64,000 nt of DNA from the NCBI GenBank assembly GCA_949130495.1, contig OX422214.1, positions 256,436,187-256,500,186 of the forward strand, written 5' to 3'. The translations under genes were made by a program, and so were the position numbers. Shown here one piece after another: positions 23,591 to 35,756 of this stretch (position 1 is its first letter; the number at the start of each line of letters is the position of its first letter). The notes below the pieces were generated by a model. The model did not search any database. It saw only the letters and a program-made list of their open reading frames with translations, and had not been told where the DNA came from. The DNA is from Sambucus nigra (taxonomy: Eukaryota > Streptophyta > Magnoliopsida > Dipsacales > Adoxaceae).

Positions 23591-23913
23591 TTATATATAT
23601 ATATAACAAGATTTATAGCCTAGAGATCAAGTTCCAACCTCTGTTCTCAAATAAAAGATTTACTTAACGAGTTCTCAGAAATTGTGGAGTAACGGGGGCT
23701 ACACCCCCCACCCCACCGCCGCTCTATTTTTTTAGGAAAAATGTTTCCTAACAAAATGTCTGAAATAAGAACCCCGCGGACTAGGGTCAATGTTTCTAAA
23801 AAAGAGATTTTCTTTTTTATTAATGAATTCTATTAAAAGTTTGTGGGAAAGAGAAAGGCTAATGCTTTTCTCCTAGTTATTCCCTAAGCAATGAATGTGC
23901 GTAATAAAAAGCC
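23591..23913. other. Sequence at the 3' end of the PMD locus
   Basis: A TA microsatellite-like run (23590-23605) and unremarkable AT-rich sequence. The tail repeats begin at about 23914. Confidence 0.4.
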
Positions 23914-24164
23914 CCACAGTTAGAAGGGGAAGCTCTAAATAGAAAAATATATTGGCTTCCTCAAATAATATGCAAGTATAACGTAGTAAGAGAGGGAAGC
24001 TCTGGAAACATCAACTTGTGCAGATAACATGCAAGTAACCCACAGTTAGAGGGGGCAAAGCTAAAAAAAAGTATATTGCCTTGCTCAGATAGTATGCAAG
24101 TACCCCACAGTAAGGGGGGCAACTCTAGAAACATCAACTTGCGCAAATAATATGCAAGTACCCC
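23914..24164 (-). repeat. Tail repeats of the PMD locus, left part (units 1-4)
   Basis: Four degenerate ~60-67 bp units ending in ATGCAAGTA, with CCCCACAGTTAGAAGGGG-type blocks. On the minus strand each unit contains CTTGC...GCAAG and most contain CCCC...GGGG dyads. The series continues at 50324 on the other side of the inserted element, so the array was once continuous. Confidence 0.8.
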
Positions 24165-25448
24165 TGATCGAGTGGAATAACCGAGCATCTGTGTAATATG
24201 CTAGTCGTTGTTATCCGCTTCCAACCTCAATACAAAAAACCTAAACTTGTAACTACACTTCTTAAGGAGTATAGTGGCGAGTCTGGGTATCGAATCCACA
24301 GGGAGTTAGGACGTTTGAACGTGACGACAAAGGTAAGGTAGTTTAATCCTAAAGTTGATGTTAAAAGAAAAGAAAAGAAAAAGATGATTGATTTTTGGAT
24401 TTTATCTATGAATTAACTAAATTCAATTAAATTAACCTACGCATGCAAAATTAACTAACTAAGAAGAAATTAATATGAATGAAGAAATGGGTTAAGAATA
24501 CACTCCCCCAAACCCTAGTGTGTATGCCAGTACAAAATTAGTCATAAATTAGATAATTGATCAGACCCAGTCTTTAGTACTCCAAAGCGTTACATATATA
24601 AGGTTCAAGCCCGCATCATACATAATCAAAGAATGAGTAAGGCAGTGTTGCAATAGTTCACGTGCATTGCATCCTTAAGCACCCCGGTTACCTAGGGTAA
24701 ACAAGGTCAAAAGGTCTACAATGGTTGTGAAACTATACAACACTATCTAATCACTTATTTAATTTAGAGGACAAATTTTATATCTATGCATACCACATCG
24801 GGTTGGGTTCATGCATCCCAACCCTTGAAAACTTAGCTTAACATGATTAAAATAAAAGATAACTTAAAACTCAAAGTGCAGGAATTCATAACTAAATCTA
24901 GAAAATTGAGAACATGACTTGAATTGGGATTGGAAAACTAGAAAACAATAATTAATTAAACTAACTATGAAAACAGTAAATACGATAAATTAAAATTACT
25001 TGCAATGGATGAATGACGAATCTTGAATAGATCTTTGAATCTTGAATAGTAGCCAAACTTCAAAACTAGGGTTCTTGGATACAAGAATCCTTTAAAAACT
25101 AACTACAAAGAAACCCTAACTATTAGCCTCCTACAACTTGAAGTAAACAAAACTCTCTCCTTCTTCCTACTAGGGTTTGCCATTTTATAACACCAACCAA
25201 CACGTTTTGACAGCTAATAGCGATGAGTTGTACAAGATATTCCAAGATTTTCATCTCTTCAGCTCTAAATTAAATTTCAGAATTTTAACAGCCGGATCAG
25301 TCCTCTTTTCATCGAATCGATCATGTTGTCCATCCGGATCTATTCTTTTTTTATTTGTCCGGATCGATCCTGTACCAGATCGGTTCTTTTTTTATTTGTC
25401 CGGACCGGTCCTCTTTTTCTGGTCAATTTCTCTTTATTATCTTGCAAC
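24165..25448 (-). repeat. 3' LTR of the Athila-like element, outer part
   Basis: It matches 48726-50000 with a few percent difference by eye. It holds a TATA box on the minus strand (TATAAAAT, 25189-25182) and, upstream of it, several CCGGATCGATCC/CCGGACCGGTCC palindromes (25293-25420). It is interrupted at 25449 by the Tekay-like element and resumes at 35414. Confidence 0.85.
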
Positions 25449-28400
25449 TGTAATACCCCGTATTTCTGAATATTCTAAATATTCTATTTAATTAGATTGG
25501 AGAATTAAATGAGAAAATTATGGCTTAATTTAAATTACGTAAGAGTAGTAATTTAAAGAGTTTTATTTAAAAAATTGTAAATATGGAATATTAATCGAGA
25601 GATAGATACCGGTTTATATTGCCTCATTATATTTACTTAGTGTGAGTAGTAACTAGTTACTTAACGCGTGTAGACCGTGTTGGGGTGAGAACGAGTAAAA
25701 ATTTTAGTGACTCAAATAATAATTTAGAGGTCACAGATGAGTCCGGAAGGGTCAAATTAGTCAAAATAGTATACCCGGGGGGTACTAGTTGAGTCCCGGG
25801 GTAATTTTGGACTAAACCGAGACCTTTCGGGGGCGTTTTGATCTTTTAACATCAGAGGATATGGAGACCTACGAAATTGAGAGCTTTATATCAGCCGTAT
25901 GATAGAGGGATTAGGGTTAGAACACCCATGACAACACCAATACCATTAGAGACAAGAGAGGCATAACTTTCTAAGGCAAAAGAAGGAATTGGGAAAGATT
26001 CAAAGGAGATTGTCACTATTAACTTGTTGGGGAAGAAGGATTGAAGGATGAAGATAATCAATCATCAACAACAACCACGAAATCAGACCCTACTGATCAT
26101 AAGTCAAGTTGTTTATTGCAAAAATTATAAAGTTATAATACCCATGTGTAGGGTTTTTGAATAGTTTTGTTTAAATCATTATTTTTATTGGAGAAAGATG
26201 ATATTTATACATGTTGGGATAGGAATCACATGTAGAATGATTTACCTTATGTAGAGGATTAAGATTCAGATTAGACTTAATGATTTTTCGGATTAAAATC
26301 TGGATTTTGAATGATAATATGGGAAGAACACCATAACTAGGGTTTTAAGAAATTCTGGGTTTAATTCACTATTTCTTTAAAGGAATTGGAGTTTTGAGGT
26401 ATTTGACACGTTAGAAATTGTCCTAGTATATGTGAAAATATGTTAGGATCATTGGGTCAAAGTTTGGTGGACTATAATGGAGTTTGAAGATTTGTTAATG
26501 GAGGAAAAATCTTAACGAAGAAGAAGACTGTGTTTGTCCCTGTTCGATCAATCGATCGATCTCGAACTATCGATCGATAGACTATGTCGATCGATCGAAC
26601 CCAGCCGTCGATCTATCGACGCAAGCTGTTTCCCGAAATTTTAGTGTTTAATTCTTCGTTGAGTTTCGGGAATGAATGAGTATCCTAGGATTTACATTAT
26701 ACTTATATGGGAGTGAGAATAAGACCAATAGGTATATTTTTGAGGTCTAATAAGGCCATTGGGTGTAGGGCTTGGATTACGGACCAAGGAGAATAATTCG
26801 ATTTAGTAGAGTATCCTGGACTTCGGAAAATTGAGTTACGGGGCGAAGTAAATTCAATTTAAGTAATAGACCAGTAGGGTAAGAAATAACTACTGAAATT
26901 ATATGTAAGGGGTAACTAGGACCCTTAGAGTTGTGTGAAAACTCAAATAAATGCGATTAATGAGATAAATCCTAAAGCGAATATTGTACGGTAGATATAT
27001 GAGGTTAAAATATTATGTACATATATAATTAATAGGTCGGGCGTGTACCTACTGAATTATGTGATCTTTTAGGTCGAGAGATTTATACCTAAATTAATTA
27101 TGTTAGGGTCGATGAGACATTCCGAACTAACATAAAGTTATTATATGTTTGGGGTCGATGAGAGATGCCGAACCAAACCTTGAACTGGTGTCGCGATGAA
27201 AGAGTCCTGAACCAGAATATGTGTATATATATATTTTTAAAAATAGTTGGGGTCGATGGATAATTCCGAACCAACTCTCACTTGGGGTCGATGTATCATT
27301 CCGAACCAAGAATCATTTATGTGTGTATATAAATAATTGGGGTCGATGTATCATTCCAAACCAATTCTTACTTGGGGTCGATGAATCATTCCGAACCAAG
27401 AGTCCTTTACGTGTATAAAAAGGGAAAAATAGTAATGACTGATATTTAGTATATATTGTGTGTGAAATATATATACTTGATGATATTCTACTTCCGTGTA
27501 TTAGTAGATTGATATATATTATGTATTTAGAGATACATACTGAATTGGTAAGTTAAGTAGTGAAACTTAATTACGAAATGCACCTTTAGATAGAGAAAAT
27601 CTATTTAGTAATTCAAGTAGTGAAACTTAATTACACAATTGGGAAGTCAACAATTGTGATAATTGTAGTAATTTTAGTAGTGAAACTAAATGAGAAGTCT
27701 TGAAAAATAACATAGATGAAATGTTACTTGAGAATTAATTAACATACGCGAGATGTTAGTAAAACGGTTGTACTGTATGGGCGGTACTGGAACTTGGGTA
27801 CAGATAAGTTCAGTTGACTACTTTGGTTTTAGTTAGCTTGGGAGGTATGGCTAGATAAACTAAGTGTAGAACGTTAGGTGTGCACAAAAGATGAGGGGTG
27901 AGTTAACTCAAGAGAGTGTACGAGAACCTAACATGTGTAATCAATAACCTCATTTTATATTGTGATAAACGCTTGTGAAATATTTTCAAAATGTTTTGAG
28001 TACTAACTCTTGCTATAAAATATTTTCAAAACCTTTTAGGTGTCCAGCCACAGGGACGCCATGTATGATGATTCCATTCCAGAGACTCGGAGTTGTAGCA
28101 CAATGGATGCTTACAGGATTTTGACTAGACGATATCTCTCATTCAGATCTAGTACAGGATCTCACACTCTTCTATGTATGGACTTGTTGTCCGGTATTAG
28201 TCTCAGATGTTAGTTTCAGACTAATGGTTATTCTATTGTTGTTTGGGATTTTTAGCCGATGGTTTATTCGGTAATACTTTTGTTCTGTTGTACTTTTACT
28301 TTGTTGATAGGGTTATAGTACATGATTATTTTTACTTTGTTCTGCATGATTGTTTTATCTGTTTTAAGAAAGATAAAATTTAGCACCGGTCTAATTTTAC

Positions 28401-28519
28401 TTAGGGGATTAGTAATTAAAAAGTTTTTGACAGTGATGCTAAGAATGAACCATTTGAGAAACCTGTTTTAATTTAATAAAGGCCTGATCACCCGATGTTT
28501 AATTAGGCGGGGTGTCACA
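25449..28519 (+). repeat. 5' LTR of the Tekay-like element
   Basis: 3071 bp. It holds a cluster of TCGATCGA palindromes (26540-26640) and a long chain of short hairpins (27033-27932). A conserved block near its 3' part (GTGTCCAGCCACAGGGACGCC type, ~28040) is also present in the solo LTR at ~53000. Confidence 0.92.
27033..27932 (+). repeat. Chain of short hairpins with conserved loops and variable complementary arms
   Basis: At least six units share GGTCG-ATG-n-TTCCGAACC with different arms: TTATGTTAG/CTAACATAA (27098, 27127), GTTTGG/CCAAAC (27147, 27173), AGTTGG/CCAACT (27245, 27271), CTTGG/CCAAG (27281, 27306), AATTGG/CCAATT (27335, 27361), CTTGG/CCAAG (27371, 27396). Two related ones precede them: TAGGT/ACCTA and TTTAGGT/ACCTAAA. 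They are followed by AGTATATAT/ATATATACT, TCTACT/AGTAGA, TATGTAT/ATACATA, TTAAGT/ACTTAA, CACAATTG/CAATTGTG, TTTAGT/ACTAAA, GAACTT/AAGTTC, TTAGTT/AACTAA and GTTAGGT/ACCTAAC (27873, 27926). Confidence 0.85.
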
Positions 28520-28521
28520 GA

Positions 28522-28533
28522 TGGTATCAGAGC
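28522..28533 (+). other. Primer-binding site, initiator tRNA-Met
   Basis: TGGTATCAGAGC begins two bases after the 5' LTR and is the common plant initiator-Met primer match. Confidence 0.9.
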
Positions 28534-31500
28534 ATCAGGTTCTAGTGTCCATAGGATCTGTACGACTTACTACGTTTTCAGTGCATCGTTTGATTGATAT
28601 AGAGCCCTATCTTAGGATTGTTGTAATCCTCTACGTACGTAGTTTACGTTCTCCTGCTGTTTAGTAGATGTAGTTTTATATATACGAGTTTGATTGGGCA
28701 TGGTACATCAAACATGGCGGTAGAACCATAATTGGCGTTAGAAGGATTGCAGGAGGGAGGAGCTCAGCATGAAGCCTGGAGCGTTCAAAGATGGAAATCA
28801 TAGGAGAGAGGACCGTTGTTGAGGTCACTCCTACTGTGAAATGGAAGTAGATGCTACAAGGGTTGTTGAGGCATAACAGACATTTTCCAAGTGTCGCGAC
28901 GGCAAAGGGGGATGTTAATCTAGACCCGCCCAATGTAGTGATAGTGGGAGGGAGTCTGCAGATATTTTTTATGAGAACAAAAATGTGATAAAACGGTGAC
29001 TGCGCATGTTAACTAATGGAAGTAGTGTGTCCAGAGGTTTCAGAATTTAGGGATAGAGTAGAAATACTCAGAAGTGAAAATTTGAGTAAATTTTTGAGAC
29101 AACGTGACGAGGATAACAGTCACTGCATTCGGACCGAGGGTCCGTATACAAATATAGGAACCTTACATATAGTTTAACCACAAAGTCCTCCAATGAGGAT
29201 TCAGAAGCGAAGTGAATGGAAATATTTGAACCCCTCACGTGAAAGCCTGGTAGAGGCCAATCGTGAGAGAGAAATTTATCCATTAAAGTGAACTTGTACC
29301 ATTAAGATAGGTATAAGGGAAAAAGAGCCCTTGAGAGAATGGACTCTCGAGTTGTAATTCGCAATTTTTGGTAAAACTCTTCTTGAACGACTTATCTATA
29401 TGAAGACAGTATGGTACTTCTTACAAGGTTGGGGAAAATGCTCCTAGGGGGCGAAGTTAAGAGAGTTTAAAGATTTAGTCAAAGAGTAAGACTGAATGTA
29501 ATGGGGCTGGTGCAAGCCATAAGTGGAAACCCACTAAGGGATTCATTGATTCGATCCTAAGTCGGGACTATTAAGGCGTTCCTTGGTCAGCGAAACTAAC
29601 GGGACCATGATGATAGTGTTAAAATTAAGGCTACCAAGTTCTGAGTGGAAGAATACCCAAACCGGTGGGTGCGGCCTAGAGTAAGGGAATTTTTGAAAAG
29701 ATGTCTTATGTGGGACGTAAGACCACGCGTGTTGATCTTGCCCGAAGTTATTTGAGGGGATTTTTTCATTTCTGTAAGGACAAGCGTGTTATGTCCGGGG
29801 ACCATTTGAACCACCAGAGCGATGGGCAAGGAAGTATATGAGTTTTAGCCTCGAGTGAATGGGGTATGTGACGATACCTCACCTGAAAGAGGGTCGAGTT
29901 GTCATTATTCATCAATAGGTGAGGGAATTCAGGGATTAGGAAGGTCTCATAGTAATTGAATTGGGTGTGTGGGAACCTAAATGATGTGAGTCAAGGTATG
30001 TAGTATGACCGCTGAGCGGAGAGATCGAGCTCTCTGTTGTAATTAGTGCTAAGGACTTAGTGATAGTATAAGCGCAGTGCCACTTGACGCCTTTAGAAAT
30101 ATTGGGGTATGGGGAGAAGTCCCTTGTTTAAGTTCGGTTGCGAAAGGGAATACGACTGAATTTTATGCACGACAGGAGAAGAGACATTGTTAGATGCTAG
30201 GGCATCAGTGGAGCCGGTAGTGTTGTGGAGAAACACTGAAAGGCTTACCTCACCATGAAGGGATAAGTGGGACCTTGTGGGCAAGGATTTTATTTTTGGT
30301 CTATAGGGTATTGAGAATACCCACAAGATTGTAGTCACGTCGTGTAGACTAGGCTGGAGTTGAAGAAAAGCATGTTACGGGTGCGACATTTGCAATGTTT
30401 TTGCAAATGTGCACGGAGAAAAGGGTGTATGGGCGCCCTAGTCAATTGGATTCCTTAGACATCCGAGATAAAGGGATGCGGAAATTTTTGTACGACGGTG
30501 GGGAAATTAGGAAACAAGTCGTATCGATGAAATGGGTTGAACGCCATGGGAGATAGACAATGATCCAAGATTATATGTACTGAGAGATCCAGCACACCCT
30601 ATGGGATGAAATTCGGTGGGAACCCGTTCAAAGGTTATCTCTTGATATGGGAGACCTAACTGTGGTGAAGAAGTAGCGCAAGGTTCTACTTGACTGAGTG
30701 TTGTGAGTGACTTACGTGTTACTAAAATGTTAATTCTTATAAAGTAACCAACCCCAAAAGTGCATCAATTGCGAAGAGTGCATGGATTGTAAAGTATAAT
30801 AAACCCGAAGAGAAAGGGGAATAGAGTACCACTTGAGGAAAGATGACGTAAGTGGGAAGCGATGTTGAGGAAGAGACACAGTGAGATTGTCTCCAGATAC
30901 ACCTCTAGTTACTAGAGCGAGATAGACTCGAAATGGACAACCGGAATGTGGTAGTGAACCTACATTTCCAATGATGGAATGAGGAGACAGACTTATAAAT
31001 TATTGATGGGTTATGAACATCATAATTAAGCCAACATTTCGTTGGGGTAGCGAAATGGGGTGACCGGGATGGATTAGTATGTAGTTGAAAAGGGAGAGTG
31101 CACGATGCCGCTCTACATGATTGTGAATCAGGATGAAATCCTAAAATTCCACCCTGTGAGAGATGGTCAGGAAGGAATAGAGATAAAGTTTTATTTTGAG
31201 TAGGTTGTGTTACCTACGACTCAATGTTAGTGAGAAAGAATGATTATATGCCCTTATGATAGTGGAATTTTGGAGAAGCCCGCTGATCAATTCATAGGTT
31301 GAATGTATGCCTATAAGAGCATATTTATAGGTAGAGTGAGTGCCTATATGGACTGTACATGAGGATTAGGTTCGTGGGTACCGATTACGAACAAGACATG
31401 TACTTTGAGGTGTGGTTCGAGGAGACATTTCAAACTTTTAGTCCTTAACGCGTGATATGAGGACATTCTATTGGAGTGTGACATTTTAGGGTATATGAAA

Positions 31501-32326
31501 TGTGAAATATATGGCTCACAAATTGTCTACTCATGTGCGATGAGATATATATACATATATTGGTGCTCGAGATGTGATTCTGAGACAAGTAATTAATCAC
31601 TAGTGGTGATCGAGGTGGAACTCCGAGCCAATAACCCCAAAAGTGTTATAGAAGGGGGGTGATTATAAAATAAGTGTTGATAGTATATGTTATGTGAACG
31701 ATATATATACCTATTGACTTTCCTACTTATGTGCGATAGTAAGTGTGATTAATCTCTGTATTGGGGTCGATGATGTTCCGGACCAATACATGAGTGATCG
31801 ATTTGGGGTCGAAGATTTTCCGAACCAAATTGATGATAAATATTGGTATCGACGGAAGGTCTGAACCAACATGTGCATTACATTTACCTTGGGGTCGAGG
31901 AATTCCCGGACCAATGTAAATGATAGGATTATCGGGGCGGATGATTTTTGCAGGACCAATTTTCCTTAAAGTATATATTGTGTGTGAAATATATACCTTA
32001 TAATATTCTACTTATGAGTGATAGTAGACACTTAGATGTTATATAGAGATATACATCAAATGGGTAAATTAAGTAGGGAAAAAACTTAATTTTAAGAATT
32101 AATGTTGGATTGGGAAAATCTATGAGAAATTAAGTAGTGAGACTTAATTATGATATATGCGGCATGGGTAACGTGCAAAAAGAATTTATAATAAAGAAAG
32201 GCATGAACTTGGGGCGACCGTTAGGATGTTATGATTTGGATTTGGGTATTAGAGGATGCAATGACGTTTAAGGTCCTTAGTCTTAATACCAGCCTTATCC
32301 TAATTTCGAGGACGAAATTCCTTTGT
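28534..32326 (+). other. Internal region of the Tekay-like element, no recognisable coding
   Basis: 3.8 kb without any frame resembling gag, protease, RT or integrase; the longest open frames are short and lack motifs. It contains many local dyads, for example GTCTTA/TAAGAC near 29705, GTAGGT/ACCTAC near 31202 and TATAGG/CCTATA near 31330. Its 3' third (31290-32140) is a diverged copy of the LTR hairpin segment. Confidence 0.8.
31290..32140 (+). repeat. Diverged internal copy of the LTR hairpin chain
   Basis: Units with the GGGGTCGA...CCGAACC core recur with new arms: TGTATTGG/CCAATACA (31757, 31783), ATTTGG/CCAAAT (31801, 31825), and an 11-of-12 pair CATTTACCTTGG/CCAATGTAAATG (31881, 31911). 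They are followed by GTATATAT/ATATATAC and ATTAAGT/ACTTAAT forms like those in the LTR. Confidence 0.8.
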
Positions 32327-32339
32327 AAGGGGGGAAGTA
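32327..32339 (+). other. Polypurine tract of the Tekay-like element
   Basis: AAGGGGGGAAGTA lies directly before the TG of the 3' LTR. It primes plus-strand DNA synthesis in this element type. Confidence 0.85.
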
Positions 32340-35300
32340 TGTAATACCCCGTATTTTTGAATATTCCAAATATTCTATTTAATTAGATTGGAGAATTAAA
32401 TGATAAAATTACGGCTTAATTTAAATTACGTAAGAGTAGTAATTTAAAGAGTTTTATTTAAAAAATTATAAATATGGAATATTAATCGAGAGATAGATAC
32501 CGGTTTATATTGCCTCATTATATTTACTTAGTGCGAGTAGTAAATAGTTACTTAACGCGTGTAGACCGTGTTGGGGTGAGAACGAGTAAAAATTTTAGTG
32601 ACTCAAATAATAATTTAGAGGTCACAGATGAGTCCGGAAGGGTCAAATTAGTCAAAATAGTATACCCGGGGGTACTAGTTGAGTCCCGGGTAATTTTGGA
32701 CTAAACCGAGACCTTTCGGGGGCGTTTTGGTCTTTTAACATAAGAGGATATGGAGACCTACGAAATTGAGAGCTTTATATCAGCCGTATGATAGAGGGAT
32801 TAGGGTTAGAACACCCATGACAACACCAATACCATTAGAGACAAGAGAGGCATAACTTTTTAAGGCAAAAGAAGGAATTGGGAAAGATTCAAAGGAGATT
32901 GTCACTATTAACTTGTTGGGGAAGAAGGATTGAAGGATGAAGATCATCAATCATCAACAACAACCACGAAATCAGACCCTACTAATCATAAGTCAAGTTG
33001 TTTATTACAAAAATTATAAAGTTATAATACCCATGTGTAGGGTTTTTGAATAGTTTTGTTTAAATCATTATTTTGATTGGAGAAAGATGATATTTATACA
33101 TGTTGGGATAGGAATCACATGTAGAATGATTTACCTTATGTAGAGGATTAAGATTCATATTAGACTTAATGATTTTTCAGATTAAAATCTGGATTTTGAA
33201 TGATAATATGGGAAGAACACTATAACTAGGGTTTCAAGAAATTCTGGGTTTAATTCACTATTTCTTTAAAGGAATTGGAGTTTTGAGGTATTTGACACGT
33301 TAGAAATTGTCCTAGTATATGTGAAAATATGTTAGGATCATTGGGTCAAAGTTTGGTGGATTATAATGGAGTTTGAAGATTTGTTAATGGAGGAAAAATC
33401 TTAACGAAGAAGAAGACTGCGTCTGTCCCTATTCGATCGATCGATCGATCTCGAACTATCGATCGATCGACTATGTCGATCGATCGAACCCAGCCGTCGA
33501 TCGATCGACGCAAGCTGTTTCCCGAAATTTTTGTGTTTAATTCTTCGTTGAGTTTCGGGAATGAATGAGTATCCTAGGATTTACATTATACTTATATGGG
33601 AGTGAGAATAAGACCAATAGGTATATTGTTGAGGTCTAAAAAGGCCATTGGGTGTAGGGCTTGGATTACGGACCAAGGAGAATAATCCGATTTAGTAGAG
33701 TATCGGGGACTTCGGAAAATTGAGTTACGGGGCGAAGTAAATTCAATTTAAGTAATAGACCAGTAGGGTAAGAAATAACTACTGAAATTATATGTAAGGG
33801 GTAACTAGGACCCTTAGAGTTGTGTGAAAACTCAAATAAATGTGATTAATGAGATAAATCGTAAAGAGAATATTTTACGGTAGATATATGAGGTTAAAAT
33901 ATTATGTACATATATAACTAATAGGTCGGGCATGTACCTACTGAATTATGTGATATTTTAGGTCAAGAGATTTATACCTAAATTAATTATGTTAGGGTCG
34001 ATGAGACATTCCGAACTAACATAAAGTTATTATATGTTTGGGGTCGATGAGAAATGCCGAACCAAACCTTGAACTGGTGTTGCGATGAAAGAGTCATGAA
34101 CTAGAATATGTGTATATATATATTTTTAAAAATAGTTGGGGTCGATGGATAATTCCGAACCAACTCTCACTTGGGGTCGATGTATCATTCCGAACCAAGA
34201 ATCATTTATGTGTGTATATAAATAATTGGGGTCGATGTATCATTCCGAACCAATTCTTACTTGGGGTCGATGAATCATTCCGAACCAAGAGTCCTTTACG
34301 TGTATAAAAAGGGCAAAATAGTAATGACTGATATTTAGTATATATTTTGTGTGAAATATATATACTTGATGATATTCTACTTCCGTGTATTAGTAGATTG
34401 ATATATATTATGTATTTAAAGATACATACTGAATTGGTAAGTTAAGTAGTGAAACTTAATTACGAAATGCACCTTTAGATAGAGAAAATATATTTAGTAA
34501 TTCAAGTTGTGAAACTTAATTACACAAGTGGGAAGTCAACAATTGTGAGAATTGTAGTAATTTTAGTAGTGAAACTAAATGAGAAGTCTTGAAAAATAAC
34601 ATAGATGAAATGTTACTTGAGAATTAATTAACATACGCGAGATGTTAGTAAAACGGTTGTAGTGTATGGGCGGTACTGGAACTTGGGTACATATAAGTTC
34701 AGTTGACTACTTTGATTTTAGTTAGCTTGGGAGGTATGGCTAGATAAACTAAGTGTAGAACGTTAGGTGTGCACAAAAGATGAGGGGTGAGTTAACTCAA
34801 GAGAGTGTACGAGAACCTAACATGTGTAATCAATAACCGCATTTTATATTGTGATAAACGCTTGTTAAATATTTTCAAAATGTTTAGACTACTAACTCTT
34901 GCTATAAAATATTTTCAAAACCTTTTAGGTGTCCAGCCACAGGGACGCCATGTATGATGATTCCATTCCAGAGACTCGGAGCTGTAGCACAGTGGATGCT
35001 TACAGGATTTTGACTAGACGATATCTCTCATTCAGATCTAGTACAGGATCTCACACTCTTCTATGTATGGACTTGTTGTCCGATATTAGTCTCAGATGTT
35101 AGTTTCAGACTAATGGTTATTCTATTGTTGTTTGGGATTTTTAGCCGATGGTTTATTCGGTAATACTTTTGTTCTGTTGTACTTTTACTTTGTTGATTGG
35201 GTTATAGTACATGATTATTTTTACTTTGTTCCGCATGATTGTTTTATCTGTTTTAAGAAAGATAAAATTTGGCACCGGTCTAATTTTACTTAGGGGATTA

Positions 35301-35408
35301 GTAATTAAAAAGTTTTTGACAGTGATGCTAAGAATGAACCATTTGAGAAACCTGTTTTAATTTAATAAAGGCCTGATCACCCGATGTTTAATTAGGCGGG
35401 GTGTCACA
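32340..35408 (+). repeat. 3' LTR of the Tekay-like element
   Basis: 3069 bp, near-identical to the 5' LTR, including the hairpin chain (33922-34821). Several substitutions fall in loops while arms remain paired. Confidence 0.92.
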
Positions 35409-35413
35409 GCAAC

Positions 35414-35756
35414 TTCAAAACCTCGTAACTTCTTCACCGTAGTTCGGATTGAGGTGCCATTTTTTCCAGTGTTCTTGTAATTGGAATCTCTTTAACTTTC
35501 CAATTGGACCCACCTTTGGAATAAAGCTGCAAAATTATGAAAATTCTTCCTTTGTTCTCTTCCTTTCTTCCAGTTTCTTTCTTTCTTTTCTTGCACTAAA
35601 TAACAGTAAAATCAATTAGAAATACACGAAACTCGGGGTACTTGTTAGAAGAAGTCATTATAAATGATATGGGATAAAATAAAATCAATTATGTTGTTCG
35701 AGATATTAAAATTGCTAAATTAAGGGGCTAAATTCAGAAGAATTTATGCTTAGTCA
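35414..35756 (-). repeat. 3' LTR of the Athila-like element, inner part
   Basis: It resumes the LTR interrupted at 25448 and matches 49970-50323. On the minus strand it starts TGACTAAGCATAAATTC directly after a polypurine tract (TTTAGGGGGATT, 35768-35757). Confidence 0.85.

Larger units (their letters stand above)
25449..35408 (+). mobile_element. Tekay-like, non-coding LTR retrotransposon (LARD-type), complete
   Basis: Two near-identical LTRs (25449-28519, 3071 bp; 32340-35408, 3069 bp) start TGTAATACCCC and end GGGGTGTCACA. GCAAC is duplicated at 25444-25448 and 35409-35413. The primer site TGGTATCAGAGC (initiator Met) is at 28522-28533 and the polypurine tract AAGGGGGGAAGTA at 32327-32339. 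The 3.8 kb interior has no gag or pol. The LTR ends and primer site resemble Tekay/Del chromoviruses. It must have moved using proteins from elsewhere. The LTRs differ only slightly, so insertion is fairly recent. Confidence 0.92.

Noticed and set aside
27221..27418. Short open frame with repeated WG.. IIPNQ / GVD.SFRTK pattern (also 34110-34307)
   Set aside because: The repeat is produced by the hairpin units GGGGTCGATG...CCGAACC. It is not a protein repeat with known family, and the frame is short and in non-coding LTR.
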